In this document: positions 35,083-43,933 of the stretch, piece by piece
Numbering within the stretch: the first letter of the stretch is position 1
How the letters are laid out: every line of letters begins with the position of its first letter
NCBI RefSeq assembly: GCF_001541095.1
Contig: NZ_LMXH01000001.1
Location: forward strand, 1,314,048 to 1,378,047
Reading direction: 5' to 3'
Source: Paenibacillus sp. FJAT-26967
GTDB lineage: Bacteria; Bacillota; Bacilli; Paenibacillales; NBRC-103111
Length of the DNA: 64,000 nt
Made by a program: the position numbers and the translations under genes
Notes under the pieces: generated by a model
What the model saw: only the letters and a program-made list of their open reading frames with translations
The model's database searches: none
Told to the model about the DNA's origin: nothing

Positions 35083-35115
35083 AAAAAAAAGTGCACCGGC
35101 TACATCCGGCACACT
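35083..35115 (-). terminator. terminator of fnr overlapping its stop codon (minus strand)
   Basis: On the minus strand AGTGTGCCGG (35115-35106) pairs with CCGGTGCACT (35099-35090, two G-U pairs), followed by eight T. The fnr stop codon TAG lies in the loop, so the last codons of fnr form the terminator stem. Confidence 0.75.
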
Positions 35116-35825
35116 TCTATGGGGCAGTTCTCACAATGGCAGATGCCTTTGAGGTAATCCAGATCACGGATCAGAATGTAGCCATTGTCCATTTCGATCG
35201 CCTGGGCTTTGCGGAGGTCGCTGAACATGCGGTTCACGCTCTCGCGGGTGGAGCCGATCATATCGGAGAGCTCGGAGTGGGTGAGCTTCTTCGTGATTCG
35301 GATGGTTCCGTCATCTTCATGTGCACCGTATGTGTTCGATAAGCGGATGATCGTAGAACAAAGAGCGCCCGGCTTGCCGTACAGCATCATATCGCGGTAC
35401 TTCGTCTGGGTCATCCGGTGGGCGAGACCCATCCAGCGCATGAACTCCAGCGCGAATTCACCGCTCTGCCAGATGAGCATCTCTACGTCCTTCTTGTGTG
35501 CGACGCCGATTACGCATTCTTCGAGCACCTCGGCACTGTACCAGTGCTTAGTATCGTCATAGGGGTCGATCATTCCGATTAAATCGCCTTGCTGATATAA
35601 GTAAAGGACAAGATCTTTGCCTTCGTCAGTGGACTTCGTAGCGCGTACTCTGCCGCTTTTAATGTAATACAGTTTATCAGCCGCATCGCCTTCCCAGAAC
35701 AAATAGGAACCGGGCTGGAGCTTCTGCTCGTGCATGGCATCTGTCAGCTTCTGTAAATTCTCTGTTTTAAAAGAAGCGGTATTGCGCGGATTGGAGTTTA
35801 TTACAGGATGTGTTTCGGTATTCAT
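35100..35825 (-). CDS. fnr: Crp/Fnr-family anaerobic regulator, Bacillus-type Fnr
   Basis: The 241-residue protein has a cyclic-nucleotide-like N-terminal domain, a dimer helix and the helix-turn-helix ELSDMIGSTRESVNRMFSDL. The C-terminal tail has cysteines at 229, 231, 234 and 239. The last three (spacing 3 and 5) match Cys227, Cys230 and Cys235 that with an Asp bind the [4Fe-4S] cluster in B. subtilis Fnr, so it should be active without oxygen. RBS AGGAGGAG lies 7 bases before the ATG. It is transcribed away from the frameshifted gene and towards nirC. A matching FNR site lies in its own promoter, so positive autoregulation is likely. Confidence 0.92.
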   Translation of the reverse strand: MNTETHPVINSNPRNTASFKTENLQKLTDAMHEQKLQPGSYLFWEGDAADKLYYIKSGRVRATKSTDEGKDLVLYLYQQGDLIGMIDPYDDTKHWYSAEVLEECVIGVAHKKDVEMLIWQSGEFALEFMRWMGLAHRMTQTKYRDMMLYGKPGALCSTIIRLSNTYGAHEDDGTIRITKKLTHSELSDMIGSTRESVNRMFSDLRKAQAIEMDNGYILIRDLDYLKGICHCENCPIEVCRM

Positions 35826-35858
35826 GAGGCTTCTCCTCCTCTATTCCTTCTGCTTCCA

Positions 35859-35901
35859 GTATAACGGATATGATCTTTATCATATATGACAAAAGTCACA
35901 G
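35859..35901 (-). promoter_or_regulatory. autoregulated FNR-type promoter of fnr
   Basis: Read on the minus strand, TGTGACTTTTGTCATA (35901-35886) lies 21 bp before TATACT (35864-35859), the same geometry as at nirB and adhE. A perfect inverted repeat ATATGAT-CTTT-ATCATAT (35869-35886) fills the space between the two elements. Confidence 0.65.
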
Positions 35902-36081
35902 CACCGGTCTATTTTATTACCCTTTGGTAAAAAGTGCAAACTTTAGGAATTGTCCGCGTACAACAGGACGCGTTCATTCGTCCCTTTATAAGAATAAAAA
36001 TCAGAGAGCTCCTTGCCCGAATCCGTGCTGTGCTGCGCAGAACTTCTATGCCTGGTTCTATAGCCGAAACTTCTGCAGCTG

Positions 36082-36824
36082 ATGGCCTTCCGTTATCCGT
36101 CCGATAATTACCGGCGGACGATTCTAACCGCTTCTTTGTTCAGCAGTTCTTTTATGATCCTGACTCTTATCGTATCCTTGAACAGCCATATGGATCATGA
36201 ACGAAGCGGCAAAGAATACTCCGTTCTGGAATATCCGCCTTTATTAAATACGGGGATGACGCCGACAAAGAAAAAGCTCTCGCTGCGATCAGCCAAGACC
36301 CTGAACTTAGCCGCTCGGTCGGGCAGCCTATCGTGGCGGAGCCTTACATGATCAGGTCCGATATCCGTCAGGATGAGCGGGAGGTTGCTAGGCTTGAGCA
36401 GTTTACGCTGACAGTCCCGAAGGAGGCTTTTGCACAGGGGAAAGAGCCTGAATTGTCACAGAGATCGGCTGAATTTGCTACCGATGAAGAAGCTTGGGCA
36501 GCGGTAAACATTGATCCGCGTTATATAATCTTGAGTAAAAAGTTCCAGTTTGCTCCAGAGGAATGGCCGGATAATGACCAGATGATGCGTACCCTCAAAC
36601 AAAAGCTGAGCGCAGGTGACAAGCTCACACTGAATGTATTTAATAAACCGGCTGCGCCTAATACACCCGGCTTCGGTAAAGACCCTGAACTGGCAGGAAC
36701 CGCGGATATCGAAATTGCCGGATTCGCGGACACGAATACAGGTATGGAATTTTACAATATGATGTTCGTCCACCCCGAAATAGCGGATAAGTTTAGAGCG
36801 GAAGGATTCCGGTGGAGTATTTGA
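36082..36824 (+). pseudogene. frameshifted membrane-anchored hypothetical gene
   Basis: Frame 1 from ATG 36082 gives an N-terminal membrane segment (TASLFSSSFMILTLIVSL) and SGKEYSVLEYPPLLNTG. It then degrades into Lys/Ser/Arg-rich nonsense. A second frame continues with a clearly protein-like sequence (DDADKEKALAAISQDPELS...) through EGFRWSI. The two join if one base is gained or a -1 slip occurs at the GGGG of 36252-36255. The combined product would be about 247 residues with a single anchor and a soluble domain I do not recognise. The start has no clear ribosome-binding site. It may be a decayed gene, a sequencing error, or programmed slippage. It ends in a good terminator. Confidence 0.6.
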
Positions 36825-36864
36825 CCGTGAAGGGTGAAGACATATTGAATGTAACTATGCACAA

Positions 36865-36908
36865 AAAGCTGACGCCCGTTTTTCTGAAGGCATCAGCTTT
36901 CTTTTTTA
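36865..36908 (+). terminator. terminator after the frameshifted gene
   Basis: AAAGCTGA..GCC pairs with GGC..TCAGCTTT around a loop of about 11 nt, followed by CTTTTTT. It also separates this gene from the convergent hemerythrin-like gene. Confidence 0.8.
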
Positions 36909-36951
36909 AATGGAGAGACTGCTTGTGATCTGACACCGGCTTCCGGCTGCT

Positions 36952-37476
36952 TTACGAATAAAACTGCTCAATATCCGTCAGCATCTGCTCGGCAAGAGGG
37001 AAGACCCATTCCTTTTCTTTACGCATATGCTCAAGCAGGATGAAGCACGACTGGAGTACATGGGATACCGAACGTTTGGCACACAAGCTTTCCATCGACT
37101 GCTCTTCTTTACAAGCCTGGAAGAATAACCGCAGGTTATGGACGGCCATCTTGTATTCCTGTTTCATAACAGCCGTCGGGCCCATTTTGTCACCGGTATA
37201 GAGATCGACGATCGGGAACAGAGTCTCCTGCTCATCCTGCTGGTACTGCTGAAAAAATTTCAGAAAACGCTCGGCGCGCACTTTGAGCTCGTGCAGTTCC
37301 ATCTTCAAAGCAGCCCGGTCACCTGTCGTACCGATGCTGCGGGCAAGCATCTGCAGCTCCAGCAGATCGGCCTCCAGAAATTCATGCTGCTGCTTTAAGT
37401 AATATAAGGCATCGGATAATTGGCTGCCGGGGTCCATTGCGTTGTAGGGCAGTTGTTCCAGCGTTAACGTACTCAT
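36952..37476 (-). CDS. hemerythrin-like (HHE) protein with altered ligands
   Basis: The 174-residue all-helical protein follows the hemerythrin HHE pattern: QQHEFLEADL (His31), an EETLFP-like DEQETLFP, and LEHMRKEKEWVFPLAE (His150, Glu154). Two expected ligand histidines are tyrosines (Tyr78 and Tyr108). It therefore may bind iron differently or not at all. Members of the family sense or buffer oxygen, NO or iron. It is divergent from adhE and in the middle of the FNR-linked cluster, which fits an oxygen/NO-related role. An AGGAGG site precedes the ATG on the minus strand. Confidence 0.6.
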   Translation of the reverse strand: MSTLTLEQLPYNAMDPGSQLSDALYYLKQQHEFLEADLLELQMLARSIGTTGDRAALKMELHELKVRAERFLKFFQQYQQDEQETLFPIVDLYTGDKMGPTAVMKQEYKMAVHNLRLFFQACKEEQSMESLCAKRSVSHVLQSCFILLEHMRKEKEWVFPLAEQMLTDIEQFYS

Positions 37477-37676
37477 GATCTATTCCTCCTGTCGAGTCTT
37501 TCGGGTGACAAACGATCGGACTTGCGGACTTAGGTGCGGAAAAGAAGGATCCGCTTCAATATATAACGGGATATCCCGCTGTCAGGGCGAATGATTGCGG
37601 ATCGTCCGGCGTATACATCGGATGTAAATAGCCGTTCTTAAGGGTGAGAACTTCTTTTCTCATTCCTAGGATAAGG

Positions 37677-37693
37677 CAGATTACGGTAATCTG
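37677..37693. promoter_or_regulatory. 17-bp perfect palindrome upstream of adhE
   Basis: CAGATTAC-G-GTAATCTG is a perfect inverted repeat ending 2 bp before the FNR site of adhE. It may be the operator of an unknown regulator for adhE or the divergent hemerythrin-like gene. Confidence 0.5.
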
Positions 37694-37695
37694 TC

Positions 37696-37739
37696 TGTGA
37701 GAAATGTCATAGTGAAATAATTCACAATTCCCTTATAAT
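37696..37739 (+). promoter_or_regulatory. adhE promoter with FNR site and Rex operator
   Basis: TGTGAGAAATGTCATA (37696-37711) is an FNR-type site 22 bp before the consensus TATAAT (37734-37739). TAGTGAAATAATTCACAA (37710-37727) matches the Rex operator TTGTGAA-N4-TTCACAA except for one base. It covers the -35/spacer region, so bound Rex would block RNA polymerase when NADH is low. Confidence 0.75.
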
Positions 37740-37774
37740 GAAGGTGTAGAAAGAGACACTAGGAGGCGGAGAAT

Positions 37775-40381
37775 ATGGCTGTACAGGAGGGAGAAGCTGT
37801 AAAACCGGCGGCGGCTGCCAAAGCAGAGGTAGACCGGCTGGTGGAGAGGGCCAAGAAGGCCCAGACGGCTTTTCAGGATTTCGATCAAGCTCAGATTGAT
37901 ACAATTGTACAAGAAATGGCTCTGGCCGGTGCAGACCGGCATATGGTTCTAGCCAAGCTGGCTGTTGAAGAAACAGGGCGCGGCGTCTACGAGGACAAAA
38001 TCATCAAGAATCTTTTCGCGACAGAGTACATCCACAACTATATCAAATATGACAAGACGGTTGGAGTGATCGATGATGATCCTTTTACCAGCACTCAGAC
38101 GATAGCCGAACCGATCGGTATTATTGCAGGCGTAACCCCAGTGACGAATCCGACCTCTACGACCATGTTCAAAACACTGATCGCCATCAAAACGCGCAAT
38201 CCGATCATCTTCGCCTTTCACCCGTCCGCGCAGCGATGCAGTTCAGAAGCGGCCCGGGTCTTGTACGAGGCTGCAATCCGCAGCGGAGCGCCCAAAGATT
38301 GCATCCAGTGGGTGGAGACGCCATCCATGGAAGCGACCCATGAACTCATGAACCACGAAGGAGTCGCGCTTATCTTAGCGACCGGCGGCTCCGGCATGGT
38401 CAGATCCGCTTACAGCTCCGGCAAACCGGCGCTTGGCGTAGGCCCGGGCAACGTACCGTGCTTTATCGAGAAGACAGCCGATTTGCGCCAGGCCGTTACG
38501 GACCTGATTTTGTCCAAGACCTTTGACAACGGAATGATTTGCGCATCCGAACAAGCGGTAATAGTAGAGGAGGCCATCGCAGCCGATGCCAAAGCGCTGA
38601 TGAAAGCGCAGGGCTGCCATTTCCTCAGCGCCAAGGATACGAAGAAGCTAACTCAGTTCGGTATGAAAAGCGGTTGTGCGGTCAATGCCGCCATTGTGGG
38701 CCAGTCTGCGGTGCGGATTGCCGAAATGGCCGGATTCGAAGTTCCGGCCGGAACGAAGATCCTGATCGCGGAGCTTGATGGCGTCGGACCTGCCTATCCG
38801 CTGTCAGCAGAGAAGCTCAGCCCCGTCCTGGCCTGCTACACGGTGCCGGATGCAGCGGCCGGCATTGAGAGGGCGGCCGAGATTGCGGCTTTCGGCGGCC
38901 TGGGCCACACATCGGTCATCCACTCGAATGATGACACGGTTATCGCAGCCTTCGGCAGCAAACTTCCGACGTGCCGTATTATCGTGAATGCACCGTCCAC
39001 ACACGGGGCGATCGGCGATATGTACAACGCCAATATCCCGTCGCTGACGCTCGGATGCGGATCTTACGGCCGCAACTCAACTTCTTTGAACGTCACGGCT
39101 GTCAATTTGATCAATATCAAAAAAGTCGCACACCGGACGGTGAATATGCAGTGGTTTAAAGTGCCGGATAAAATTTATTTCGAAAAGAATTCCACTCAAT
39201 ATCTGGCTAAGATGCCGGACATTACCCGGATTCTGATAGTCACGGACCCGATGATGGTTAAGCTGGGATATGTGCAGCGCGTGGAACATTATCTGCGTAT
39301 GCGCAGGCTTCCGGTTGCGATTGAAGTCTTCAGTGATGTGGAGCCGGATCCTTCCGTGGATACGGTCGAGCGCGGGACAGCTGCTATGAATGCGTTCCAG
39401 CCGGACTGTATCATCGCCCTGGGCGGAGGTTCGCCTATGGATGCCGCGAAAGCGATGTGGCTGTTCTACGAATATCCGGATGTTACCTTCCATTCCCTGA
39501 AGCAGAAGTTCCTGGATATCCGCAAGCGGACGTTCAAATATCCGAAGCTCGGCAACAAAGCGAAGTTCGTTGCGATCCCGACCACATCGGGAACAGGTTC
39601 GGAGGTCACGTCTTTTGCAGTCATCACGGATAAAAAGAACGGCCACACCAAGTATCCGCTGGCGGATTACGAGCTTACGCCGGACGTAGCCATTGTGGAT
39701 CCGGAATTCGTATACTCGCTGCCCAAAACAGCCGTAGCGGACACCGGCATGGACGTTCTGACCCACGCCATTGAAGCGTATGTATCGGTTATGGCGAGCG
39801 ATTATACGGATGGCCTGTGTCTCCAAGCGATTAAGATGGTGTTCCAGCATCTGGAGAATTCGTATGCGACCGGTGACAAATTAGCCCGCGAAAAGATGCA
39901 TAACGCTTCGACCATTGCCGGTATGGCATTCGCCAACGCGTTCCTGGGCATCAACCACAGTCTTGCGCACAAATGGGGCGGACAGTACGGTACGGCGCAT
40001 GGACGCACGAATGCGATTCTCATGCCTTATGTGATCCGCTATAATGCGGCGAAGCCTACGAAATATGCTTCGTTCCCTAAATATACGCATTACTGCGCGG
40101 ATGAGCGCTATGCCGAAATTGCCCGCACGCTGGGTCTTCCGGCTTCCACGACCGAAGAAGGCGTAAAAAGCCTGATCGAAGCGATCCGCCGCATGAACAA
40201 GGCGCTGGGTATCCCGGCCACATTCCGCGAACTCGGATTCGATGCGGATGATTTTGAAAGCCGCGTTGAGCAGCTTGCAGACAAGGCTTTTGAGGATCAG
40301 TGTACAACTGCTAATCCGAAAATGCCGCTGGTCAGCGAACTGGCCGATGTGTATCGCGACGCTTTCTACGGCCGGATTTAA
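37775..40381 (+). CDS. adhE: bifunctional acetaldehyde-CoA/alcohol dehydrogenase
   Basis: AdhE reduces acetyl-CoA to acetaldehyde and then to ethanol, oxidising two NADH. The 868 residues fuse an aldehyde dehydrogenase domain (active-site Cys256 in DNGMICASEQ; ATGGSGMV and GVGPGNVP motifs) to an iron-dependent alcohol dehydrogenase domain from about residue 455. The latter has GGGSPMDAAKAMW, TTSGTGSEVTSF and metal-binding histidines in HAIEAY and HSLAHKWGG. Start ATG after AGGAGGCGG. It is followed by pflB and pflA, so pyruvate can be split to formate and acetyl-CoA, then reduced to ethanol. This is a redox-balanced fermentation route that fits the FNR/Rex promoter. Confidence 0.96.
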   Translation: MAVQEGEAVKPAAAAKAEVDRLVERAKKAQTAFQDFDQAQIDTIVQEMALAGADRHMVLAKLAVEETGRGVYEDKIIKNLFATEYIHNYIKYDKTVGVIDDDPFTSTQTIAEPIGIIAGVTPVTNPTSTTMFKTLIAIKTRNPIIFAFHPSAQRCSSEAARVLYEAAIRSGAPKDCIQWVETPSMEATHELMNHEGVALILATGGSGMVRSAYSSGKPALGVGPGNVPCFIEKTADLRQAVTDLILSKTFDNGMICASEQAVIVEEAIAADAKALMKAQGCHFLSAKDTKKLTQFGMKSGCAVNAAIVGQSAVRIAEMAGFEVPAGTKILIAELDGVGPAYPLSAEKLSPVLACYTVPDAAAGIERAAEIAAFGGLGHTSVIHSNDDTVIAAFGSKLPTCRIIVNAPSTHGAIGDMYNANIPSLTLGCGSYGRNSTSLNVTAVNLINIKKVAHRTVNMQWFKVPDKIYFEKNSTQYLAKMPDITRILIVTDPMMVKLGYVQRVEHYLRMRRLPVAIEVFSDVEPDPSVDTVERGTAAMNAFQPDCIIALGGGSPMDAAKAMWLFYEYPDVTFHSLKQKFLDIRKRTFKYPKLGNKAKFVAIPTTSGTGSEVTSFAVITDKKNGHTKYPLADYELTPDVAIVDPEFVYSLPKTAVADTGMDVLTHAIEAYVSVMASDYTDGLCLQAIKMVFQHLENSYATGDKLAREKMHNASTIAGMAFANAFLGINHSLAHKWGGQYGTAHGRTNAILMPYVIRYNAAKPTKYASFPKYTHYCADERYAEIARTLGLPASTTEEGVKSLIEAIRRMNKALGIPATFRELGFDADDFESRVEQLADKAFEDQCTTANPKMPLVSELADVYRDAFYGRI

Positions 40382-40532
40382 CTTCATCCACCAAGAAACC
40401 GATAAAGCCAGATAAGCAGGGTATGCTGTAACGGCAGCCGAATACATCTTGAGAGTATTGTCAGAATACGAACGTCTTACCGGACCGGCCGGTTGATCCG
40501 GCCGCTCCGTTCATTCCAAGGAGGGAACTGAA

Positions 40533-42803
40533 ATGGCCATTGAAGAACGCGACATGCGTACGAAGTCTGCTGAAGAAGGAGTATACCGCGGGTTCCGCAA
40601 AGGAAAGTGGCAGCGGGCAATTGATGTGCGTGACTTTATCGAGCTGAACCTGACACCTTACGAAGGAGACGAGGCTTTTCTGGCCGCTCCGACGGAGGAT
40701 ACGAAGAAACTCTGGGAAGTCGTAAGTGATTTGACCAGGCGGGAACGGGATAATGGAGGGGTGCTCGACGTAGACGTCAATACGGTCTCCTCCATCGTAT
40801 CCCATGCCCCGGGTTATCTGGACCGGGACAAAGAGCGTATTGTCGGCCTGCAGACTGATGAGCCGTTCAAACGCTCCGTACAACCTTTTGGCGGGATCCG
40901 GATGATGGAGGATGCATGCGAAGCTTACGGGTTTAAGCTTCCGGAGGATATGGTCCGTCTGTTTACGGACATCCGCAAGACGCATAATCAGGGCGTATTC
41001 GATGCCTACACCACAGAGATGCGCAGCGCCCGAAAAGCCGGGATCATCACAGGACTGCCGGATGCTTACGGCCGCGGCCGTATTATCGGAGACTATCGCA
41101 GAGTAGCCCTTTACGGTATTGACCGCCTTATTGCGGACAAAAAGCAAGAACTTTTCCTTCTTGAAGTGGATGCAATTACGGAAAATGTCATCCGCGATCG
41201 AGAAGAAATTTCCGAGCAGATCCGTGCGCTGGCTGAACTGAAGAAAATGGCGGCGGATCACGGCTTTGACATCTCCAAGCCGGCGGCTAACGCCCAGGAA
41301 GCCTTCCAGTGGCTGTACTTCGGTTATCTGGCTGCCATCAAAGAGCAGAACGGGGCTGCCATGAGCCTGGGGCGTGTCTCCTCCTTCCTCGATATTTATA
41401 TCGAGCGTGATTTGAAGGAAGGCACGCTGACCGAATCCGAGGCGCAAGAAATCGTCGACCATTTCGTCATGAAGCTGCGGATCGTCAAATTCCTTCGCAC
41501 TCCGGATTACAATGAATTATTCAGCGGTGACCCGACATGGGTAACGGAGTCCATCGGAGGCATGTCGCTCTCGGGCAAGACACGTGTGACGAAGAATTCC
41601 ATGCGTTTCCTGCATACGCTCTATAACCTCGGGCCGGCTCCGGAGCCGAACCTGACCGTCCTCTGGTCGGAACAGCTGCCGGAAGGGTTCAAGAAATATT
41701 GCGCCAAAGTCTCGATCGAGACGAGTTCGATCCAGTACGAGAACGATGATCTCATGCGCCCGTTCTACGGCGACGATTACGGAATCGCCTGCTGTGTGTC
41801 CGCGATGAAGATCGGCAAGCAAATGCAGTTCTTCGGCGCCCGTGCCAACCTTGCCAAAGCGCTCCTTTACGCGATTAACGGCGGTGTGGATGAGAAGCTG
41901 GGCATTCAGATAGGACCAGAGTCCGTACCGGTTACCGCAGAGGTGCTGAATTACGATGAAGTCATGCATAAATTCCGCGGTGTGATGGAGTGGCTTGCCA
42001 AACTCTATATGAACACTTTGAACGTTATTCACTTTATGCACGACAAATACTGTTACGAGCGGATCGAAATGGCGCTTCACGACCGTGAAATCGTCCGCAC
42101 GATGGCTTGCGGCATTGCCGGATTGTCCGTAGTTGCAGATTCGCTCAGTGCCATCAAGTACGCTAAGGTGAAGCCGATCCGCAATGACAAAGGAATTGCC
42201 GTAGATTTTGAAATCGAAGGCGAATATCCGATGTACGGCAACAACGATGACCGGGTTGATTCTATCGCCGTAGAGCTCGTGGAAGCGTTCATGGGCATGA
42301 TCCGCAGGCATCAGGCATACCGGAATGCGGTTCCGACCCAATCCGTTCTGACGATTACATCTAACGTCGTATACGGCAAAAAAACCGGTTCGACACCGGA
42401 TGGGCGTAAAGCCGGAGAACCGTTCGCTCCGGGTGCGAACCCGATGCACGGACGCGACCGCAAAGGTGCGCTTGCTTCCCTCGGTTCGGTAGCGAAGCTG
42501 CCTTACGAGCACAGCCTGGACGGTATTTCCAACACCTTCTCGATCGTTCCTAAAGCGCTCGGTAAGGAAGCCGAGACCCGTAAGATGAATCTGGTTCATA
42601 TGCTGGACGGTTATTTTGAGAACAATGCCCATCATTTGAACGTGAACGTGTTTGACAGACAGCAGCTGATCGATGCTATGGAGCATCCTGAGCAGTATCC
42701 GCAGTTAACCATCCGGGTGTCCGGCTATGCCGTCAATTTCATTAAACTGACCCGCGAGCAGCAGCTCGACGTAATCAACCGGACGTTCCACGGTTCCATG
42801 TAA
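40533..42803 (+). CDS. pflB: formate C-acetyltransferase (pyruvate formate-lyase)
   Basis: PFL converts pyruvate and CoA to acetyl-CoA and formate without oxygen, using a glycyl radical. The 756-residue protein has the active-site cysteine pair Cys420-Cys421 ([12 protein letters not shown]) and the glycyl-radical site Gly731 in [10 protein letters not shown] near the C-terminus. RBS AAGGAGGG. The 151-bp gap after adhE contains a GC-rich hairpin without a T run and no FNR site that I can see, so read-through from adhE is the likely source of transcription. The activase pflA follows 40 bp later. Confidence 0.96.
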   Translation: MAIEERDMRTKSAEEGVYRGFRKGKWQRAIDVRDFIELNLTPYEGDEAFLAAPTEDTKKLWEVVSDLTRRERDNGGVLDVDVNTVSSIVSHAPGYLDRDKERIVGLQTDEPFKRSVQPFGGIRMMEDACEAYGFKLPEDMVRLFTDIRKTHNQGVFDAYTTEMRSARKAGIITGLPDAYGRGRIIGDYRRVALYGIDRLIADKKQELFLLEVDAITENVIRDREEISEQIRALAELKKMAADHGFDISKPAANAQEAFQWLYFGYLAAIKEQNGAAMSLGRVSSFLDIYIERDLKEGTLTESEAQEIVDHFVMKLRIVKFLRTPDYNELFSGDPTWVTESIGGMSLSGKTRVTKNSMRFLHTLYNLGPAPEPNLTVLWSEQLPEGFKKYCAKVSIETSSIQYENDDLMRPFYGDDYGIACCVSAMKIGKQMQFFGARANLAKALLYAINGGVDEKLGIQIGPESVPVTAEVLNYDEVMHKFRGVMEWLAKLYMNTLNVIHFMHDKYCYERIEMALHDREIVRTMACGIAGLSVVADSLSAIKYAKVKPIRNDKGIAVDFEIEGEYPMYGNNDDRVDSIAVELVEAFMGMIRRHQAYRNAVPTQSVLTITSNVVYGKKTGSTPDGRKAGEPFAPGANPMHGRDRKGALASLGSVAKLPYEHSLDGISNTFSIVPKALGKEAETRKMNLVHMLDGYFENNAHHLNVNVFDRQQLIDAMEHPEQYPQLTIRVSGYAVNFIKLTREQQLDVINRTFHGSM

Positions 42804-42843
42804 GCATGGCCCGGGATTCGTTCGAAGTAAAGGACGTGTTGTC

Positions 42844-43602
42844 ATGATAGGCAGAATTCATTCCATCGAAACGTTCGGTACGGTAGACGGTCCCGGTATC
42901 CGATTTGTACTGTTCATGCAAGGCTGTGCACTCCAGTGCGGTTACTGCCACAACCCGGATACTTGGGATACGAGTACGGGGCGTAAGGTTACGGTAGAGG
43001 AGATCCTGGACGAGATGGAGCCTTACATTTCTTATTATAAGAAATCAGGCGGGGGCATCACGGTAACGGGAGGAGAGCCGAGCCTGCAGGCGGTGTTCGT
43101 AGCGGAATTGTTCCGTGAATGTAAAAAGCGCTTTGGGCTGAACACTGCACTCGATTCATCCGGATTTTGCGAAGTGGGCCATGAGCACGTACGCGAAATG
43201 TTCGAAGAGACGGATCTTGTTCTGCTGGATCTGAAAATGATGGACCGGGACAGACATATCCGGCTTACGAGCCAGCCGAACGACAGAATTCTGCGGACAG
43301 CGCGCTGGTTGTCGGATCATGGCAGGCCTATGTGGGTGCGCCGGGTCATCGTACCCGGACTCACCGACACAGAAGATGAACTGGTCCGCCTGGGTTCTTT
43401 TATCGGAAGTCTGGATCATGTGGAGAAATTCGAGCTGCTGCCTTACCATAGCATGGCGCTGTACAAGTGGGATTTGCTCCAGCGGGAGTACCCGCTGAAG
43501 GATGCACGCACTCCTACCGATGAGGAGATGCAGGCGGCCCGGCAAATCGTGGATCGGGCCCGCCAGGAAGCAGCCGCTCGGAATGGTGTATATAAGAATT
43601 AG
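42844..43602 (+). CDS. pflA: pyruvate formate-lyase activating enzyme
   Basis: PflA is a radical-SAM enzyme that installs the glycyl radical on PflB. The CxxxCxxC cluster motif is Cys28, Cys32, Cys35 in QGCALQCGYCHNP. It also has the TVDGPGIRFV start and the VTGGEPSLQ motif of activases. 252 residues, standard length. It ends the adhE-pflB-pflA unit, with a terminator 50 bp downstream. Confidence 0.95.
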   Translation: MIGRIHSIETFGTVDGPGIRFVLFMQGCALQCGYCHNPDTWDTSTGRKVTVEEILDEMEPYISYYKKSGGGITVTGGEPSLQAVFVAELFRECKKRFGLNTALDSSGFCEVGHEHVREMFEETDLVLLDLKMMDRDRHIRLTSQPNDRILRTARWLSDHGRPMWVRRVIVPGLTDTEDELVRLGSFIGSLDHVEKFELLPYHSMALYKWDLLQREYPLKDARTPTDEEMQAARQIVDRARQEAAARNGVYKN

Positions 43603-43653
43603 GACAAGTCTACCATCCGAATTTAATAGACTCTGCTATCGTTCTTCCCATCC

Positions 43654-43687
43654 AGCTTCCGGCCACCCCAATGGCCGGAAGCTTTTT
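43654..43687 (+). terminator. terminator of the adhE-pflBA unit
   Basis: A perfect 12-bp stem (43654-43665 with 43672-43683) and 6-nt loop are followed by TTTTT. The 43688-43933 stretch up to the next gene shows no further gene and no promoter I can call. Confidence 0.88.
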
Positions 43688-43933
43688 CGTCATGTTTGTC
43701 CAAGTTTCGCATCTGTAAAGGTTTCGTAACTACTTGTGTCGAAAGATGCTTTAGTATGAGTAATAGAGAGAACGTTGTGATGGAAAACGGGTGCTCATCG
43801 TTATAGATACAGGCAGGCGAAGGCAGTTTTTGAAGATCCTCATAGCGATTCTATATGTATATGGACAAACATAGACAGGCTGATAGAAACAGAGAACAGC
43901 CGGAGAGAACATAATGGGAGAAGGAAGAAAGCA

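Noticed and set aside
40460-40510. GC-rich hairpin between adhE and pflB as a terminator
   Set aside because: There is no T run after the stem, and adhE and pflB are normally co-regulated.
40461-42686. Two long antisense frames opposite pflB
   Set aside because: pflB is complete with all catalytic residues. The antisense products are rich in His/Arg/Leu and lack start signals, as expected for shadows.
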